Shown here in pieces: positions 9,087 through 19,848 of a stretch of DNA of 64,000 nt. Below the pieces are notes generated by a model. The model did not search any database. It was not told the DNA's origin and saw nothing but the letters and a program-made list of their open reading frames with translations. The stretch comes from Opitutus sp. GAS368 (GTDB lineage Bacteria > Verrucomicrobiota > Verrucomicrobiia > Opitutales > Opitutaceae). The stretch's first letter is position 1. Every line of letters begins with the position of its first letter. Made by a program: the position numbers and the translations under genes. The stretch spans positions 36,478 through 100,477 of the forward strand of contig CAMBRG010000001.1 of NCBI GenBank assembly GCA_945869845.1, in the 5' to 3' direction.

Positions 9087-10568
9087 TTATGGGGTCGAGG
9101 GGCTGGGGCTCGGCTGGGCCAGGTCGGTCTTGGGGGCGGCCTTGAGCACGCTCGCGTATTCCCAGCGGTCTTTCCAGGTGGCCAAGTAGGGCTGGTAGGC
9201 GGGGACGCGGTTCCACGCGATCGGCGTGGGATCGGCCGGGACCAACCGGCCCTCGGGGTAATCCTTGCCGGCAAAACTGGCGTCTACGCCGGCGTTCCAG
9301 GCGAGAAATTGTTCGCGGAGGCGTTGCGCGGCGGCGGGGTTTTCGGCGGTGACATCGCGGGTTTCCCGGGGGTCGGCGCTGAGGTCGAATAGTTCAAATT
9401 TCCCGGACTCAAGATTCTCGGTAGACAACTTGAAGCGGTCGTCGATGAACGCCCGTTTCTTTTCGAAACGGAATCCGATGGGGCGGTTGCGCGCCCCGGT
9501 CTCGCGCGCGAAGAGCGGCCGGAGGCTCTGGCCGTCGAGGGGTTGAATCAAGGAACCGGCGGGCAGGCCGACGATGTCGGCGACGGTGGGAAACAAATCC
9601 ATGACGGACGCAGGGGTGTCGGTCACGCGGGGCTTGATCACGGCGGGCCACTCGATGATGCCGGGGACGCGGAGGCCGCCTTCGAAGAGACTAGCTTTGA
9701 AACCGCGGAGGTGGCCGACGGTGGAAGGCTGGATCGCGGGCAGGCCACCGTTATCGCTGCAGAAGACGAGCAGCGTGTTTTCGGCGAGACCGAAGTCGCG
9801 GAGTTTCTGGCGCAGCGTGCCGACGCTGCGGTCCAGCGCGACGAGTTCGCCGTAGTGATTGGCGGAGTTTTCATCGAGCCCGGCGAATGCCGCTTTGTCG
9901 GCGGGGGCCGCTTTGAACGGGCTGTGGGGCGAGCCATCCCAGATGACGGCGAACATCGGGCGTCCGCCGGCGCGGTGCTTTTCCAGAAACTTGACCGCCT
10001 CGGCGACGGCGATGGCGGAGGAGTCGCCCTGAAACTCTTCGACTTTTCCACTTCGGCTGAGCAGGGGATTGAGGTCAAAAAAGTTCGAGACCGAGACCCA
10101 CTCGTCGAAACCGAATTTGCCCGGATTATAGGCGTCGCCGGCAAGAATCGGGACCCCGGGACCACGATGACCGTTGAGGTGCCATTTGCCGAAGTGGCCC
10201 GTGACGTAGCCCGCGCCCTTGAGCGCTTGGGCGATGGTTTTCTCCTGCAGGCGGAGGGCGTAACCGTGCTGCAACACCCCGGTACGGTCGGGGGAACGGC
10301 CGGTGAGCACGGCGGCGCGGGTGGGCGAACACACGGGGCCGCCGGCGTAGAAGCGATCGAAGCGCAGGCCGTTTGCCGCCATCGCATCGAGGTGCGGCGT
10401 CTTGAGGAGCGGGTGGCCGCGGTAGCCGGTCTGGCCCCAGCCCATGTCGTCGGCCATGACGAAAATGATGTGCGGCGGAGGCGGGGCGGCGCGGCTGGCG
10501 GAGAGGGGAAGAAGGAGAGATAGAGAGAGGGCGAGAAGGAGAGAGGAGGAGAGAAGGAACGGTTTCAT
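9087..10568 (-). CDS. Sulfatase (S1 type) 3
   Basis: HIIFVMADDMGWGQTGYRGHPLLKTPHLD; CSPTRAAVLTG; GKWHLNG. Confidence 0.95.
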   Translation of the reverse strand: MKPFLLSSSLLLALSLSLLLPLSASRAAPPPPHIIFVMADDMGWGQTGYRGHPLLKTPHLDAMAANGLRFDRFYAGGPVCSPTRAAVLTGRSPDRTGVLQHGYALRLQEKTIAQALKGAGYVTGHFGKWHLNGHRGPGVPILAGDAYNPGKFGFDEWVSVSNFFDLNPLLSRSGKVEEFQGDSSAIAVAEAVKFLEKHRAGGRPMFAVIWDGSPHSPFKAAPADKAAFAGLDENSANHYGELVALDRSVGTLRQKLRDFGLAENTLLVFCSDNGGLPAIQPSTVGHLRGFKASLFEGGLRVPGIIEWPAVIKPRVTDTPASVMDLFPTVADIVGLPAGSLIQPLDGQSLRPLFARETGARNRPIGFRFEKKRAFIDDRFKLSTENLESGKFELFDLSADPRETRDVTAENPAAAQRLREQFLAWNAGVDASFAGKDYPEGRLVPADPTPIAWNRVPAYQPYLATWKDRWEYASVLKAAPKTDLAQPSPSPSTP

Positions 10569-10635
10569 GGGGGTGATAAGGTGGCGGCGTCGCGAGCGAG
10601 CTCGCTCTCACATTGGGGTCTACGTGCGGATGGAG

Positions 10636-12174
10636 TTAGGGGCGAGTGCGTCCGGCGGCGATGAGGGTGGCGAGGCGGGACTTCATTTGCTCGAGGCGCC
10701 CGGGTTGCGCGGCGGCGAGGTCGTGCTGTTCGCCGGGATCAGTTGCGAGATCGAAGAGTTGGAATTGGGGCACGGGGGTGTTGGCGAGCGTCTTTTCGAC
10801 GACGACGTTGCGCGCGGATTTGGTGTCGTAGCGGACGAGTTTCCACGGGCCGACGCGGAAGCCGTAGTTGCCGGTGCCGCCGTTGTCCTGCTGCACGAGG
10901 TGCTCGCGGCCGCGGGCGCCGGGACGACCGAGCAGCGCGCCGGAGACATCGATGCTGTCGAGACAAGCGCCCTCGGGCAACGGCGTGCCGATCAACGCCG
11001 CGAAGCTCGCCGCGAGATCGATGGTGCTGACAATCTCGTCGGACACGGCGGGCTGGATCGTGCCTTTCCAGCGCGCGATGAACGGCGTGCGCGTGCCGCC
11101 CTCGAAGACGGAATACTTGCCGCCGCGAAACGGTCCGCCGGCACGGTGGTGGCCGAGTTTTTCGAGCGCGGAGTCCTGATAGCCGTCGTCCATCACGGGG
11201 CCGTTGTCGGAGCAGACGATGATGAGGGTCTTTTCGGCCAAGCCGAGGCGGTCGAGGGTTTTCATGACCTCGCCCACCTGCCAGTCGAACTGGAGAATTG
11301 CATCGGCCCGGAAGCCGAGGCCGCTTTTGCCCTGAAAGCGTTCGTGCGGCATGCGGGGCACGTGGGGATCGTGGGACGCGAGGAACAGGAAGAAGGGTGC
11401 GGCGCGGTGGGCCTCGATCCATGTGTCGGATTTTTTGGCCCAAGTGTCGGCGAGATCCTCGTCGCGGAAGCGCGCGGCGTGGCCGCCGGTGTAGAATCCG
11501 ATGCGGGAAATGCCGTTGTGGATCGTGGCGTTGTGGCCATGGGACCAGTCCATTTTCAACGTGGAGCGGTGGGAGATGCCGGTGGGGTGATCGCCGGCGG
11601 GAGCCTTGTCACCGACCCAGAGTGGGTCCTTGGGGTCGAGGTTCAGCACGCGGTCGTTTTCGACGTAAACCTGGGGAACGCGGTCGTTGGTGGTGGGCAG
11701 GAGAAAGTTGTAATCGAAGCCGATCTCACGAGGACCGGGGGCGATGACGCCGTTCCAGTCGGGGCCTCTGCCCTCGGCGCCGAGACCGAGATGCCATTTG
11801 CCGATGACGGCGGTTGTGTAGCCGGCGGTTTTTGCAAGGTCGGCGATGGTGACGGCGTCGGGCGGGACGACCATGTGCCCGTTGGGCGGGGCGATCCCGG
11901 TGCCCTTGCGGCGGAAGGCGTAGCTGCCCGTGAGGAACGAATAGCGCGTGGGCGTGCAGGTTGAGGCGGTGGTGTAGCCGCTGGTGAAGCGCCGGCCCTC
12001 GGCGGCAAGGCGGTCAAGATTGGGCGTCGGGAAAGAGGTTCCGCCGTAAGCCGACACATCGCCGAAGCCGAGATCGTCGGCCATGATGATGATCACGTTG
12101 GGTTTTTCGGCGGCTAGTGAGACCGAGAAGGAGAGAAGGAGAGGAAGAGAGAGGGGTAGAAGGAGGGATTTCAC
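10636..12174 (-). CDS. Sulfatase (S1 type) 4, arylsulfatase-like
   Basis: KPNVIIIMADDLGFGDVSAYGG; CTPTRYSFLTG; GKWHLGLG; likely GTG start at 12172-12174 (ORF to 12228). Confidence 0.93.
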   Translation of the reverse strand: MKSLLLPLSLPLLLSFSVSLAAEKPNVIIIMADDLGFGDVSAYGGTSFPTPNLDRLAAEGRRFTSGYTTASTCTPTRYSFLTGSYAFRRKGTGIAPPNGHMVVPPDAVTIADLAKTAGYTTAVIGKWHLGLGAEGRGPDWNGVIAPGPREIGFDYNFLLPTTNDRVPQVYVENDRVLNLDPKDPLWVGDKAPAGDHPTGISHRSTLKMDWSHGHNATIHNGISRIGFYTGGHAARFRDEDLADTWAKKSDTWIEAHRAAPFFLFLASHDPHVPRMPHERFQGKSGLGFRADAILQFDWQVGEVMKTLDRLGLAEKTLIIVCSDNGPVMDDGYQDSALEKLGHHRAGGPFRGGKYSVFEGGTRTPFIARWKGTIQPAVSDEIVSTIDLAASFAALIGTPLPEGACLDSIDVSGALLGRPGARGREHLVQQDNGGTGNYGFRVGPWKLVRYDTKSARNVVVEKTLANTPVPQFQLFDLATDPGEQHDLAAAQPGRLEQMKSRLATLIAAGRTRP

Positions 12175-12210
12175 GGAGGAAAGTTGGATGATCGGCGGTG
12201 GGGGTTTTCG

Positions 12211-12260
12211 AATCAAACCCACGGGCAAGATGCCCTTGTCACTTCGGAGGCGGAAGGCCG
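12211..12260. repeat. Palindromic intergenic repeat, acgggcaagatgccc family
   Basis: aatcaaacccacgggcaagatgcccttgtcacttcggaggcggaagg. Confidence 0.65.
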
Positions 12261-12271
12261 GGGAAGTGAGA

Positions 12272-13738
<1,467 letters not shown>

Positions 13739-13875
13739 TTTTTAAGGACAGATTAGAGGCTAGCGGAGGTGTGGAAATAGGAAAGGGACCGTTTGGGTCG
13801 GAGCTGCCGGTGAAGTGCCGCCCGCCGGCCGCAACGCGGTCGATGCAAGGCCAACGTCCCTTAATTTCTAGACGT

Positions 13876-13951
13876 TTGTCAGGGCGAGGAGCGCGAAGCG
13901 CACGGTGACAATCCAGTGGATTGCGTCGTTGCTGCGCTGCTCGCAATGACC
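13876..13951. repeat. Bipartite palindromic (REP-like) intergenic element
   Basis: ttgtca..tgacaa inverted repeat, atccagtggat, then gcgtcgttgctgcgctgctcgcaatgac. Confidence 0.55.
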
Positions 13952-14016
13952 GTTTGTTTTTCAACGGACTTTGGTAGTAGATCGAGGTCGGAAATGGGAT
14001 TCCACCGTGCGGTGAA

Positions 14017-15492
14017 TCATTTGTTTTTATTATTTTTTCCAGCCTGCGGTGGTGCGGTGGCGAGAGCGGGCCCGTTGTCGGGAGGCAGGGAATGATGCCA
14101 CGCGAGCACACGGGTGATAAGCCGGCGGACCAGATCCGGATTTTGCGTGGCGCGATTGGTAGACTCGCCGCGGTCTTGGGCGAGGTCGTAAAGTTCCGCG
14201 TTCGAGCCGTCGTAGTCGCACAGCAGTTTCCAATCGCCCTCCCGCATCGCGAGGTCGGGCTGCGGCGGAAGTCCATAGGGCGAGAATTTGCGATCAGGCG
14301 GCCGGCGCCAGAACAGGGGGGCCTGGCGCGACGCCGTGCTACGCCCCAGCAGAGTATCGAGGATATTTTCCCCGTCGAACCTCACGCTGGCCGGCGTGTG
14401 CGCCCGGGCGAAGTGCAGCAGCGAGGGCGCGAGATCGAACGCTGCGAAGACCGAGGTCTCGTTGTGATGACCGATCTTACTGGCCGGGATGAAGCCGGGG
14501 CCCCAGGCCACGAGCGGCGAACGGATGCCGCCCTCGAAGAGCGTGGCCTTGGCGCCCTTGAAGGGGCCGCCAGAGCCGGCTCCGGGCTCGTGGCCGTTAT
14601 CGGAACAGACGAGAATGAGCGTGTTATCCCGCAGCTCGGGCGTGGCGCGGATATGGTCGAAGAGTTTTCCGAGCTGCCGATCCATTTCGACGAGCACGGA
14701 GAGATAGAGCCCGCGTTTGCCGTCAGCCCACTGATCGACGGGCGGCCAGAACGGACTGTGCACATCATCAGGCCACAGATTGACGTAAAAAGGCTTTTTC
14801 GCGCGTGCGGCTTGGTCAATAAACGGAATCGCGGTGTCGACGAACCCGCTGGTGATTTTCGAGCGCGGCATCCAGGTGACGGGCTGGCCGAGGCGCGCGG
14901 CATCCGCCCAAATCCGGCCCGTCTTTTCTTCGCCGGGTTTGAGCGTGAGCGGGAGGAGCTTGGGGCCCATGCCCTCGAAATTGGTGAGCGAGGTGTCGAA
15001 GCCATACGCCGTGATCGCCGGTGCATCCGCGACGTCGCGCTGGCCGCCAAGGTGCCACTTACCGAAGTGCCCGGTCGCATAGCCGGCTTGCTGGAGGAAA
15101 CGCGCCAGCACCGGGGCTTTGGGGTCGAGCCATTGCGCCATGCCGCGCCGCTCGTTGTCGGCGCGGTTGTTGAGGAAGGAAGTGATGCGCCAACGTTGCG
15201 GATATTGTCCGGTTGTCAGGGCGGTGCGCGACGGCGAGCAAATCGGGGAGTTGACGTAGAACTGGGAGAAACGAATTCCCTCAGCGGCGAGGCGATCGAT
15301 GTGCGGTGTTTTCGCATCGGGGTTGCCGAAGCAGGAGAAGTCGCCCCAGCCCAGGTCATCGATGAACACCATGACGATGTTCGGTGGCCGCGATTCGGCC
15401 GAAACTGCCGGGAGATTCGTGAGGGAGATCAGGCCGAGTAGGGCTGCGAGCGGACGGAGAGATCGGCGCATCGAGGTTGAAAAATTAATCAT
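14017..15492 (-). CDS. Sulfatase (S1 type) 6
   Basis: PPNIVMVFIDDLGWGDFSCFGN; CSPSRTALTTG; GKWHLGG; start MINFSTSMRR (ORF to 15540). Confidence 0.95.
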   Translation of the reverse strand: MINFSTSMRRSLRPLAALLGLISLTNLPAVSAESRPPNIVMVFIDDLGWGDFSCFGNPDAKTPHIDRLAAEGIRFSQFYVNSPICSPSRTALTTGQYPQRWRITSFLNNRADNERRGMAQWLDPKAPVLARFLQQAGYATGHFGKWHLGGQRDVADAPAITAYGFDTSLTNFEGMGPKLLPLTLKPGEEKTGRIWADAARLGQPVTWMPRSKITSGFVDTAIPFIDQAARAKKPFYVNLWPDDVHSPFWPPVDQWADGKRGLYLSVLVEMDRQLGKLFDHIRATPELRDNTLILVCSDNGHEPGAGSGGPFKGAKATLFEGGIRSPLVAWGPGFIPASKIGHHNETSVFAAFDLAPSLLHFARAHTPASVRFDGENILDTLLGRSTASRQAPLFWRRPPDRKFSPYGLPPQPDLAMREGDWKLLCDYDGSNAELYDLAQDRGESTNRATQNPDLVRRLITRVLAWHHSLPPDNGPALATAPPQAGKNNKNK

Positions 15493-16933
15493 TGGATTTC
15501 TGTTTCTTTTTCTTGCCGTTTCGCGGTGCGACCGAGGCATCGGTCACAGCAGGTAGCGGCCCGACGATCCAGTCTTTCGGCGGCATGAAGCCCTCGCGGC
15601 CTTCGGTGTAGGGACCGACACCGGCCATCTGCCAGGTGCCGAACTCACGGAGCCGACGATGAAGTTGCGCGACGAGTCGGGGCTCGCGGGCGGCGAGGTC
15701 GACGTTCTCTGCCAGATCGGTGGCGAGATCGTATAGTTCTAAGACCGGCTGCGTGGCGGGCTGCTCCGCAAAAAAATCGCCGTGGGCGACGAGTTTCCAT
15801 TTGCCGAGATGCACGGACGCGTGGGCGTCCACGTTTTGGTGCATATAGGAGAACCACGCGCGTTCGGGCAGTGGCGAAGCTCCGCGCAAGGCCGGCAGGA
15901 AATTCACGCCGTCGAGATTCGCCGGCAACGGCGCTTCGGCGGCGGCGAGCACCGTCGGCAGTACATCGATGTAGCCGACCCGTCCGTCGAATTTTTTACC
16001 GCCGCCGACGCCGCCCGCGGGCCAGCGCATGGCGGCGCATACGCGGGTGCCGCCCTCATACACGGTGAGCTTCGCGCCGCGGTAGGGGCCGTTGCTGCCG
16101 ACCCGCGGAATGCCGCCGTTGTCACTGAAGAAGAGCACCAGCGTATTCGCCGCGTCAGGGTGAGCCTCGACGGCGGCGAGGATGCGGCCGATGGCCTGGT
16201 CCATCGAGTCGACCATGGCTGCATAGGTGCGGCGATCGCCGTCGAGGTGCGGGTATTTGGCGAGATCCTCCGCCTTGGCTTGAAAGGGACTATGCGGTGC
16301 GTTGAACGGCACGTAGAGCAGCCACGGCTGGCCGGCGGGCGCCTCGCGCACGAAGCGCGAAGCTTCGGTCGCGATGAGGTCCGTGGTGTAGCCCGGTTCC
16401 CGCACGGTGCGGTCGTCGTGGTGCCAGTCGGTTTCGCCGTCGCGCTCGTGCGTAAAATAGTCGAGCGCGCCATTGTAGTGTCCGTAGAAACGGGTGAAGC
16501 CGTTGGCCAGCGGGAGGAATTCCCGCCGCGCGTGGCCGAGGTGCCACTTACCCGCGATGCCACGTTGCGCGTAGCCGGCGCCGGCCAGCAGTTCCGGCAG
16601 GGTTTTTTCCTCTGCCGGTAAGCCGTAGCGGGACCACGGCGGCACGACGGCGCGCATCAGGCCGAAGCGCAGCGGCCAGCGGCCGGTCATTAACCCCGCG
16701 CGCGTCGGCGAGCACATGGGGCAGGCGCGGAAATCGGTGAGGGTCACGCCGCTGGCGGCAAGGCGGTCGAGATTGGGCGTCGCAATGACTTTTCCGCCGT
16801 TGAATCCCACGTCGGCATAGCCGAGATCGTCGGCGACGATAATCAGGACACTGGGCGGTGAGCCGGCCACGGCGGCGTTGGGCAGAAAAATGGTCGCGAG
16901 TGCGCCGAAGAGGTAAAGGGCTGGGATTCTCAT
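15485..16933 (-). CDS. Sulfatase (S1 type) 7
   Basis: PSVLIIVADDLGYADVGFNGG; CSPTRAGLMTG; GKWHLGH; tail GKKKKQKSND; start MRIPAL. Confidence 0.95.
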   Translation of the reverse strand: MRIPALYLFGALATIFLPNAAVAGSPPSVLIIVADDLGYADVGFNGGKVIATPNLDRLAASGVTLTDFRACPMCSPTRAGLMTGRWPLRFGLMRAVVPPWSRYGLPAEEKTLPELLAGAGYAQRGIAGKWHLGHARREFLPLANGFTRFYGHYNGALDYFTHERDGETDWHHDDRTVREPGYTTDLIATEASRFVREAPAGQPWLLYVPFNAPHSPFQAKAEDLAKYPHLDGDRRTYAAMVDSMDQAIGRILAAVEAHPDAANTLVLFFSDNGGIPRVGSNGPYRGAKLTVYEGGTRVCAAMRWPAGGVGGGKKFDGRVGYIDVLPTVLAAAEAPLPANLDGVNFLPALRGASPLPERAWFSYMHQNVDAHASVHLGKWKLVAHGDFFAEQPATQPVLELYDLATDLAENVDLAAREPRLVAQLHRRLREFGTWQMAGVGPYTEGREGFMPPKDWIVGPLPAVTDASVAPRNGKKKKQKSND

Positions 16934-16993
16934 AGGAGCGGATGAAGTTGGCACGCGAGGAGCGGCGTGGCTGCGGGCGCAGTGAAGCTGAAA

Positions 16994-18421
16994 TTATTTC
17001 TGGGATTTCTTTTTGGATCCCGGCTTGGCCTGGTCGGAAATTTCGCCGCCGGGGCCGTGGCTTTTGGGATCACTCAGGAGGCGAGGCTCGATGAGCACGG
17101 TCTGCTCGTCGCCTTGCGACTTCAGCCAAGCGTCTAGTTCGCCGCGCAGCGAGGCGAGCTTGGCGGAGGGTGGCGGAGCGGACGCGAGGTTGCGCTGTTC
17201 GTGCGGGTCGACGGCGAGGTCGTAAAGTTCCTCGGCGGGACGGGCGTGGTAACGCTGAACGATCGCGGCGGCCTGAGCATCGGTCTTGGCCGCTGTTTCC
17301 CAGGTGGAAAAAAACGCGCGTTGTCCGAGCGCGCCGGCCACGAGGTCGAGGTGCGAGGTGAACGCGAACTCGGGCTGCAGGTTGCGGATGTATTTCCAGC
17401 GCTCGTTGCGAACCGCGCGGCTGGGATAGATGTTCATTCGGTTGTCGTTGGTGTGCGTAGTGAAGATGTGGTCGCGGTGGGTGGGCGACGCGCCCCGCAG
17501 GACCGGGAGAAACGTCCGGCCATCAATGCCGGTCGGGGTTTTCCCGCCCGCGGCGTCGAGTAGCGTCGGCAGTAAGTCAACCCAGCTGACCATCGCGGTG
17601 GTGCGCGTGCTGGGCTCGATAATCCCGGGCCACGCGATGATCAGCGGCACCGCCACGCCCGCTTCGTAGAGGTTCCACTTGCCGAAGGGCCACTGGGCGC
17701 CGTGGTCGGCGCTGAAGAGAAACAGGGTCTCTTTGGGCAGGTGCGCGCGCGTGGCGTCAAGGATCGTGCCGAGGTCGTCATCGCCTTTTGTCACGGCCGC
17801 GGCGTAGCGGGCGCGCCATTGACGCGTCGCTGGGGTGTCGATGCTGCCGGCGGGTAACGGGAGCAGTTGCGGGTCGTAGCCAAGGTCCTGCTCCGGCCAC
17901 GGCACGTGCGGCCAGTTGCTGCCGACGAATAGGCAGAGCGGCTTTGCGGCTGAGCGCGGACGATTGCGCAAAAACTCCACGGCCGCCGGAATGCCGGCGT
18001 GATCATGAAACGTATCGTGCGCGAAATGATCGAAGCCGTAGTCGCCGGTGTGACGGTAGTGGGCGACCTTGCCAAAGGCGACGACCTCGTAGCCAAGCTC
18101 CTGAAAATAGGCCGGCCATTTCTTCAGCTCGGTGCGGGGCTTGGCGTGATTGGCCTGGGCACCGTTGCGCGCGGGCATCAGGCCGGTGAGCAGCGCCGCG
18201 CGGCTCGGCGCGCAGCTCGGAGAGGCCACGTAGGCTCGGGTGAAAGTCAGGCCCGCGTCGGCGAGCCGCTGGATGTGGGGGGTGCGGATGCCGTAACCTC
18301 CGTAGGGCGTGGAATCGAGCTGGCCGTGGTCGTCCGTCAGGAAAATGACCAGATCGGGACGGGCGGCGGCCTGGCTCAGCCACGGCACTACGAGCAGGAG
18401 AAGGGCGCGAAAACGTTTCAT
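16994..18421 (-). CDS. Sulfatase (S1 type) 8, heparan N-sulfatase-like
   Basis: RPDLVIFLTDDHGQLDSTPYGG; CAPSRAALLTG; ATGA overlap with sulfatase 9; tail GSKKKSQK. Confidence 0.93.
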   Translation of the reverse strand: MKRFRALLLLVVPWLSQAAARPDLVIFLTDDHGQLDSTPYGGYGIRTPHIQRLADAGLTFTRAYVASPSCAPSRAALLTGLMPARNGAQANHAKPRTELKKWPAYFQELGYEVVAFGKVAHYRHTGDYGFDHFAHDTFHDHAGIPAAVEFLRNRPRSAAKPLCLFVGSNWPHVPWPEQDLGYDPQLLPLPAGSIDTPATRQWRARYAAAVTKGDDDLGTILDATRAHLPKETLFLFSADHGAQWPFGKWNLYEAGVAVPLIIAWPGIIEPSTRTTAMVSWVDLLPTLLDAAGGKTPTGIDGRTFLPVLRGASPTHRDHIFTTHTNDNRMNIYPSRAVRNERWKYIRNLQPEFAFTSHLDLVAGALGQRAFFSTWETAAKTDAQAAAIVQRYHARPAEELYDLAVDPHEQRNLASAPPPSAKLASLRGELDAWLKSQGDEQTVLIEPRLLSDPKSHGPGGEISDQAKPGSKKKSQK

Positions 18422-19848
18422 TCCTTGGCTTTTTTCTTCTTCTTTTGCTTGGGCGCGTCGTCTTCGTTCCCGGTCGAGCGGGGCATGCGCTCGAGGGCTT
18501 TCAGCTCGGTGGCCTGCCCTTCGTCGCCCTGCTGCCTCATCCAGGCGTCGAGTTTACCGCGTAGTTCGGCGCGAACGCGGGCGAGTTTCTCGTCGGCGAT
18601 GAGATTGACGCGGTTCCATGGATCCGCCTGGCAATCGAACAGTTCTTCGGCCGGGCGGTGTTGGTAATCGCGCACGAGACGCTGGGCGTGAGCGTCGCCG
18701 GCGGTGGCCAGCTTCTGCCAAGTCTTGAACGTGGCGTCATTGGTGGCGGCGTTGGTGAACGTGACCTCGGGGGTGAGGTTGCGAACGTAGCGGTAGCGGG
18801 TGTCGCGCACGGTGCGGATGCCGTAGAAGTCGGAGCCCTGGTTGATGCCGCGGGTGGTTTGGAGGCCAAACACGTGGGACTTATGGGCGGCGGTGTGGCC
18901 CGTCAGCACGGGCAGGAACGAGCGCCCGTCGAGGACCTCGCGGAGCGGCAGGCCGGCGGCCTCTAGGAAGGTCGGCACGAGGTCGATGTATTCGACGAGC
19001 GCATCGCTGACGCTGCCCGGCTTGATGCGGCCGGGCCAGCGGACGAGGCAGGCGCTCTGTAGACCCGCGTCGTAGCAGGTCCATTTGGCAAACGGGAAGG
19101 AGTTGCCCTGCTCGCTCAACACGACGACCAAGGTGTTGTCCCGCTGAGGGGAGCGGTCGAGCAGCGCGAGTAGTTCGCCGACCTGCGAATCGAAGAAGGT
19201 GATCTCGGCGAGGTAACTGGCATAGCCCGCACGCGTATCCGGCGAATCGACGAGGACGGGTGGCAGTTTCAGCGACGCGGCCGGGTAGGCGGAGGGATTG
19301 CCCTGGTTCCACGGAGAGTGTGGCTCGTTAGATGCGGCGATAAAAAGGAAGGGCCTCGACGTGGCTGTGGTGGTGCGCAACACGGTCGCGAACGCCGCGG
19401 GGTCGGGGTTGTTGCTGCCGGCGAGTTTGGAATACTCAAACGGGAAGACGCCCTTCGGGTTGACGTGCGTTTTGCCGGAGAGGTGCGACGTATAGCCGGC
19501 CGGTGCGACGTAGTGGGCGATACTCTTCACCCAGTCGTGCGCGAAGGTGTGATTCGGATAGGCGCCGGACTTTACCGGGTAGAGTCCCGTGTAAAGACTG
19601 TGCCGGGTCGGTGAGCACATCGGTGCGGCTTGGAAGCAGTGCGTGAACTTCATGCCCTCAGCGGAGAGCCGGTTGAGGTGCGGCGTCTTCGCCTGCCCGC
19701 CATAGACCTCGAGGTCGCGGTAGGTGCAGTCGTCGGCGATGATGAGGAGAATATTAGGCGGCGCGGAGAAAGCGGCCGGCGCAACGACGAACGCCCACGC
19801 GATGCCCAGGCGGCGGAGGTTTTTAAAAAGGACGGCAACGAGGTTCAC
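18418..19848 (-). CDS. Sulfatase (S1 type) 9, heparan N-sulfatase-like
   Basis: PPNILLIIADDCTYRDLEVYGG; CSPTRHSLYTG; tail KQKKKKKAKE. Confidence 0.93.
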   Translation of the reverse strand: MNLVAVLFKNLRRLGIAWAFVVAPAAFSAPPNILLIIADDCTYRDLEVYGGQAKTPHLNRLSAEGMKFTHCFQAAPMCSPTRHSLYTGLYPVKSGAYPNHTFAHDWVKSIAHYVAPAGYTSHLSGKTHVNPKGVFPFEYSKLAGSNNPDPAAFATVLRTTTATSRPFLFIAASNEPHSPWNQGNPSAYPAASLKLPPVLVDSPDTRAGYASYLAEITFFDSQVGELLALLDRSPQRDNTLVVVLSEQGNSFPFAKWTCYDAGLQSACLVRWPGRIKPGSVSDALVEYIDLVPTFLEAAGLPLREVLDGRSFLPVLTGHTAAHKSHVFGLQTTRGINQGSDFYGIRTVRDTRYRYVRNLTPEVTFTNAATNDATFKTWQKLATAGDAHAQRLVRDYQHRPAEELFDCQADPWNRVNLIADEKLARVRAELRGKLDAWMRQQGDEGQATELKALERMPRSTGNEDDAPKQKKKKKAKE

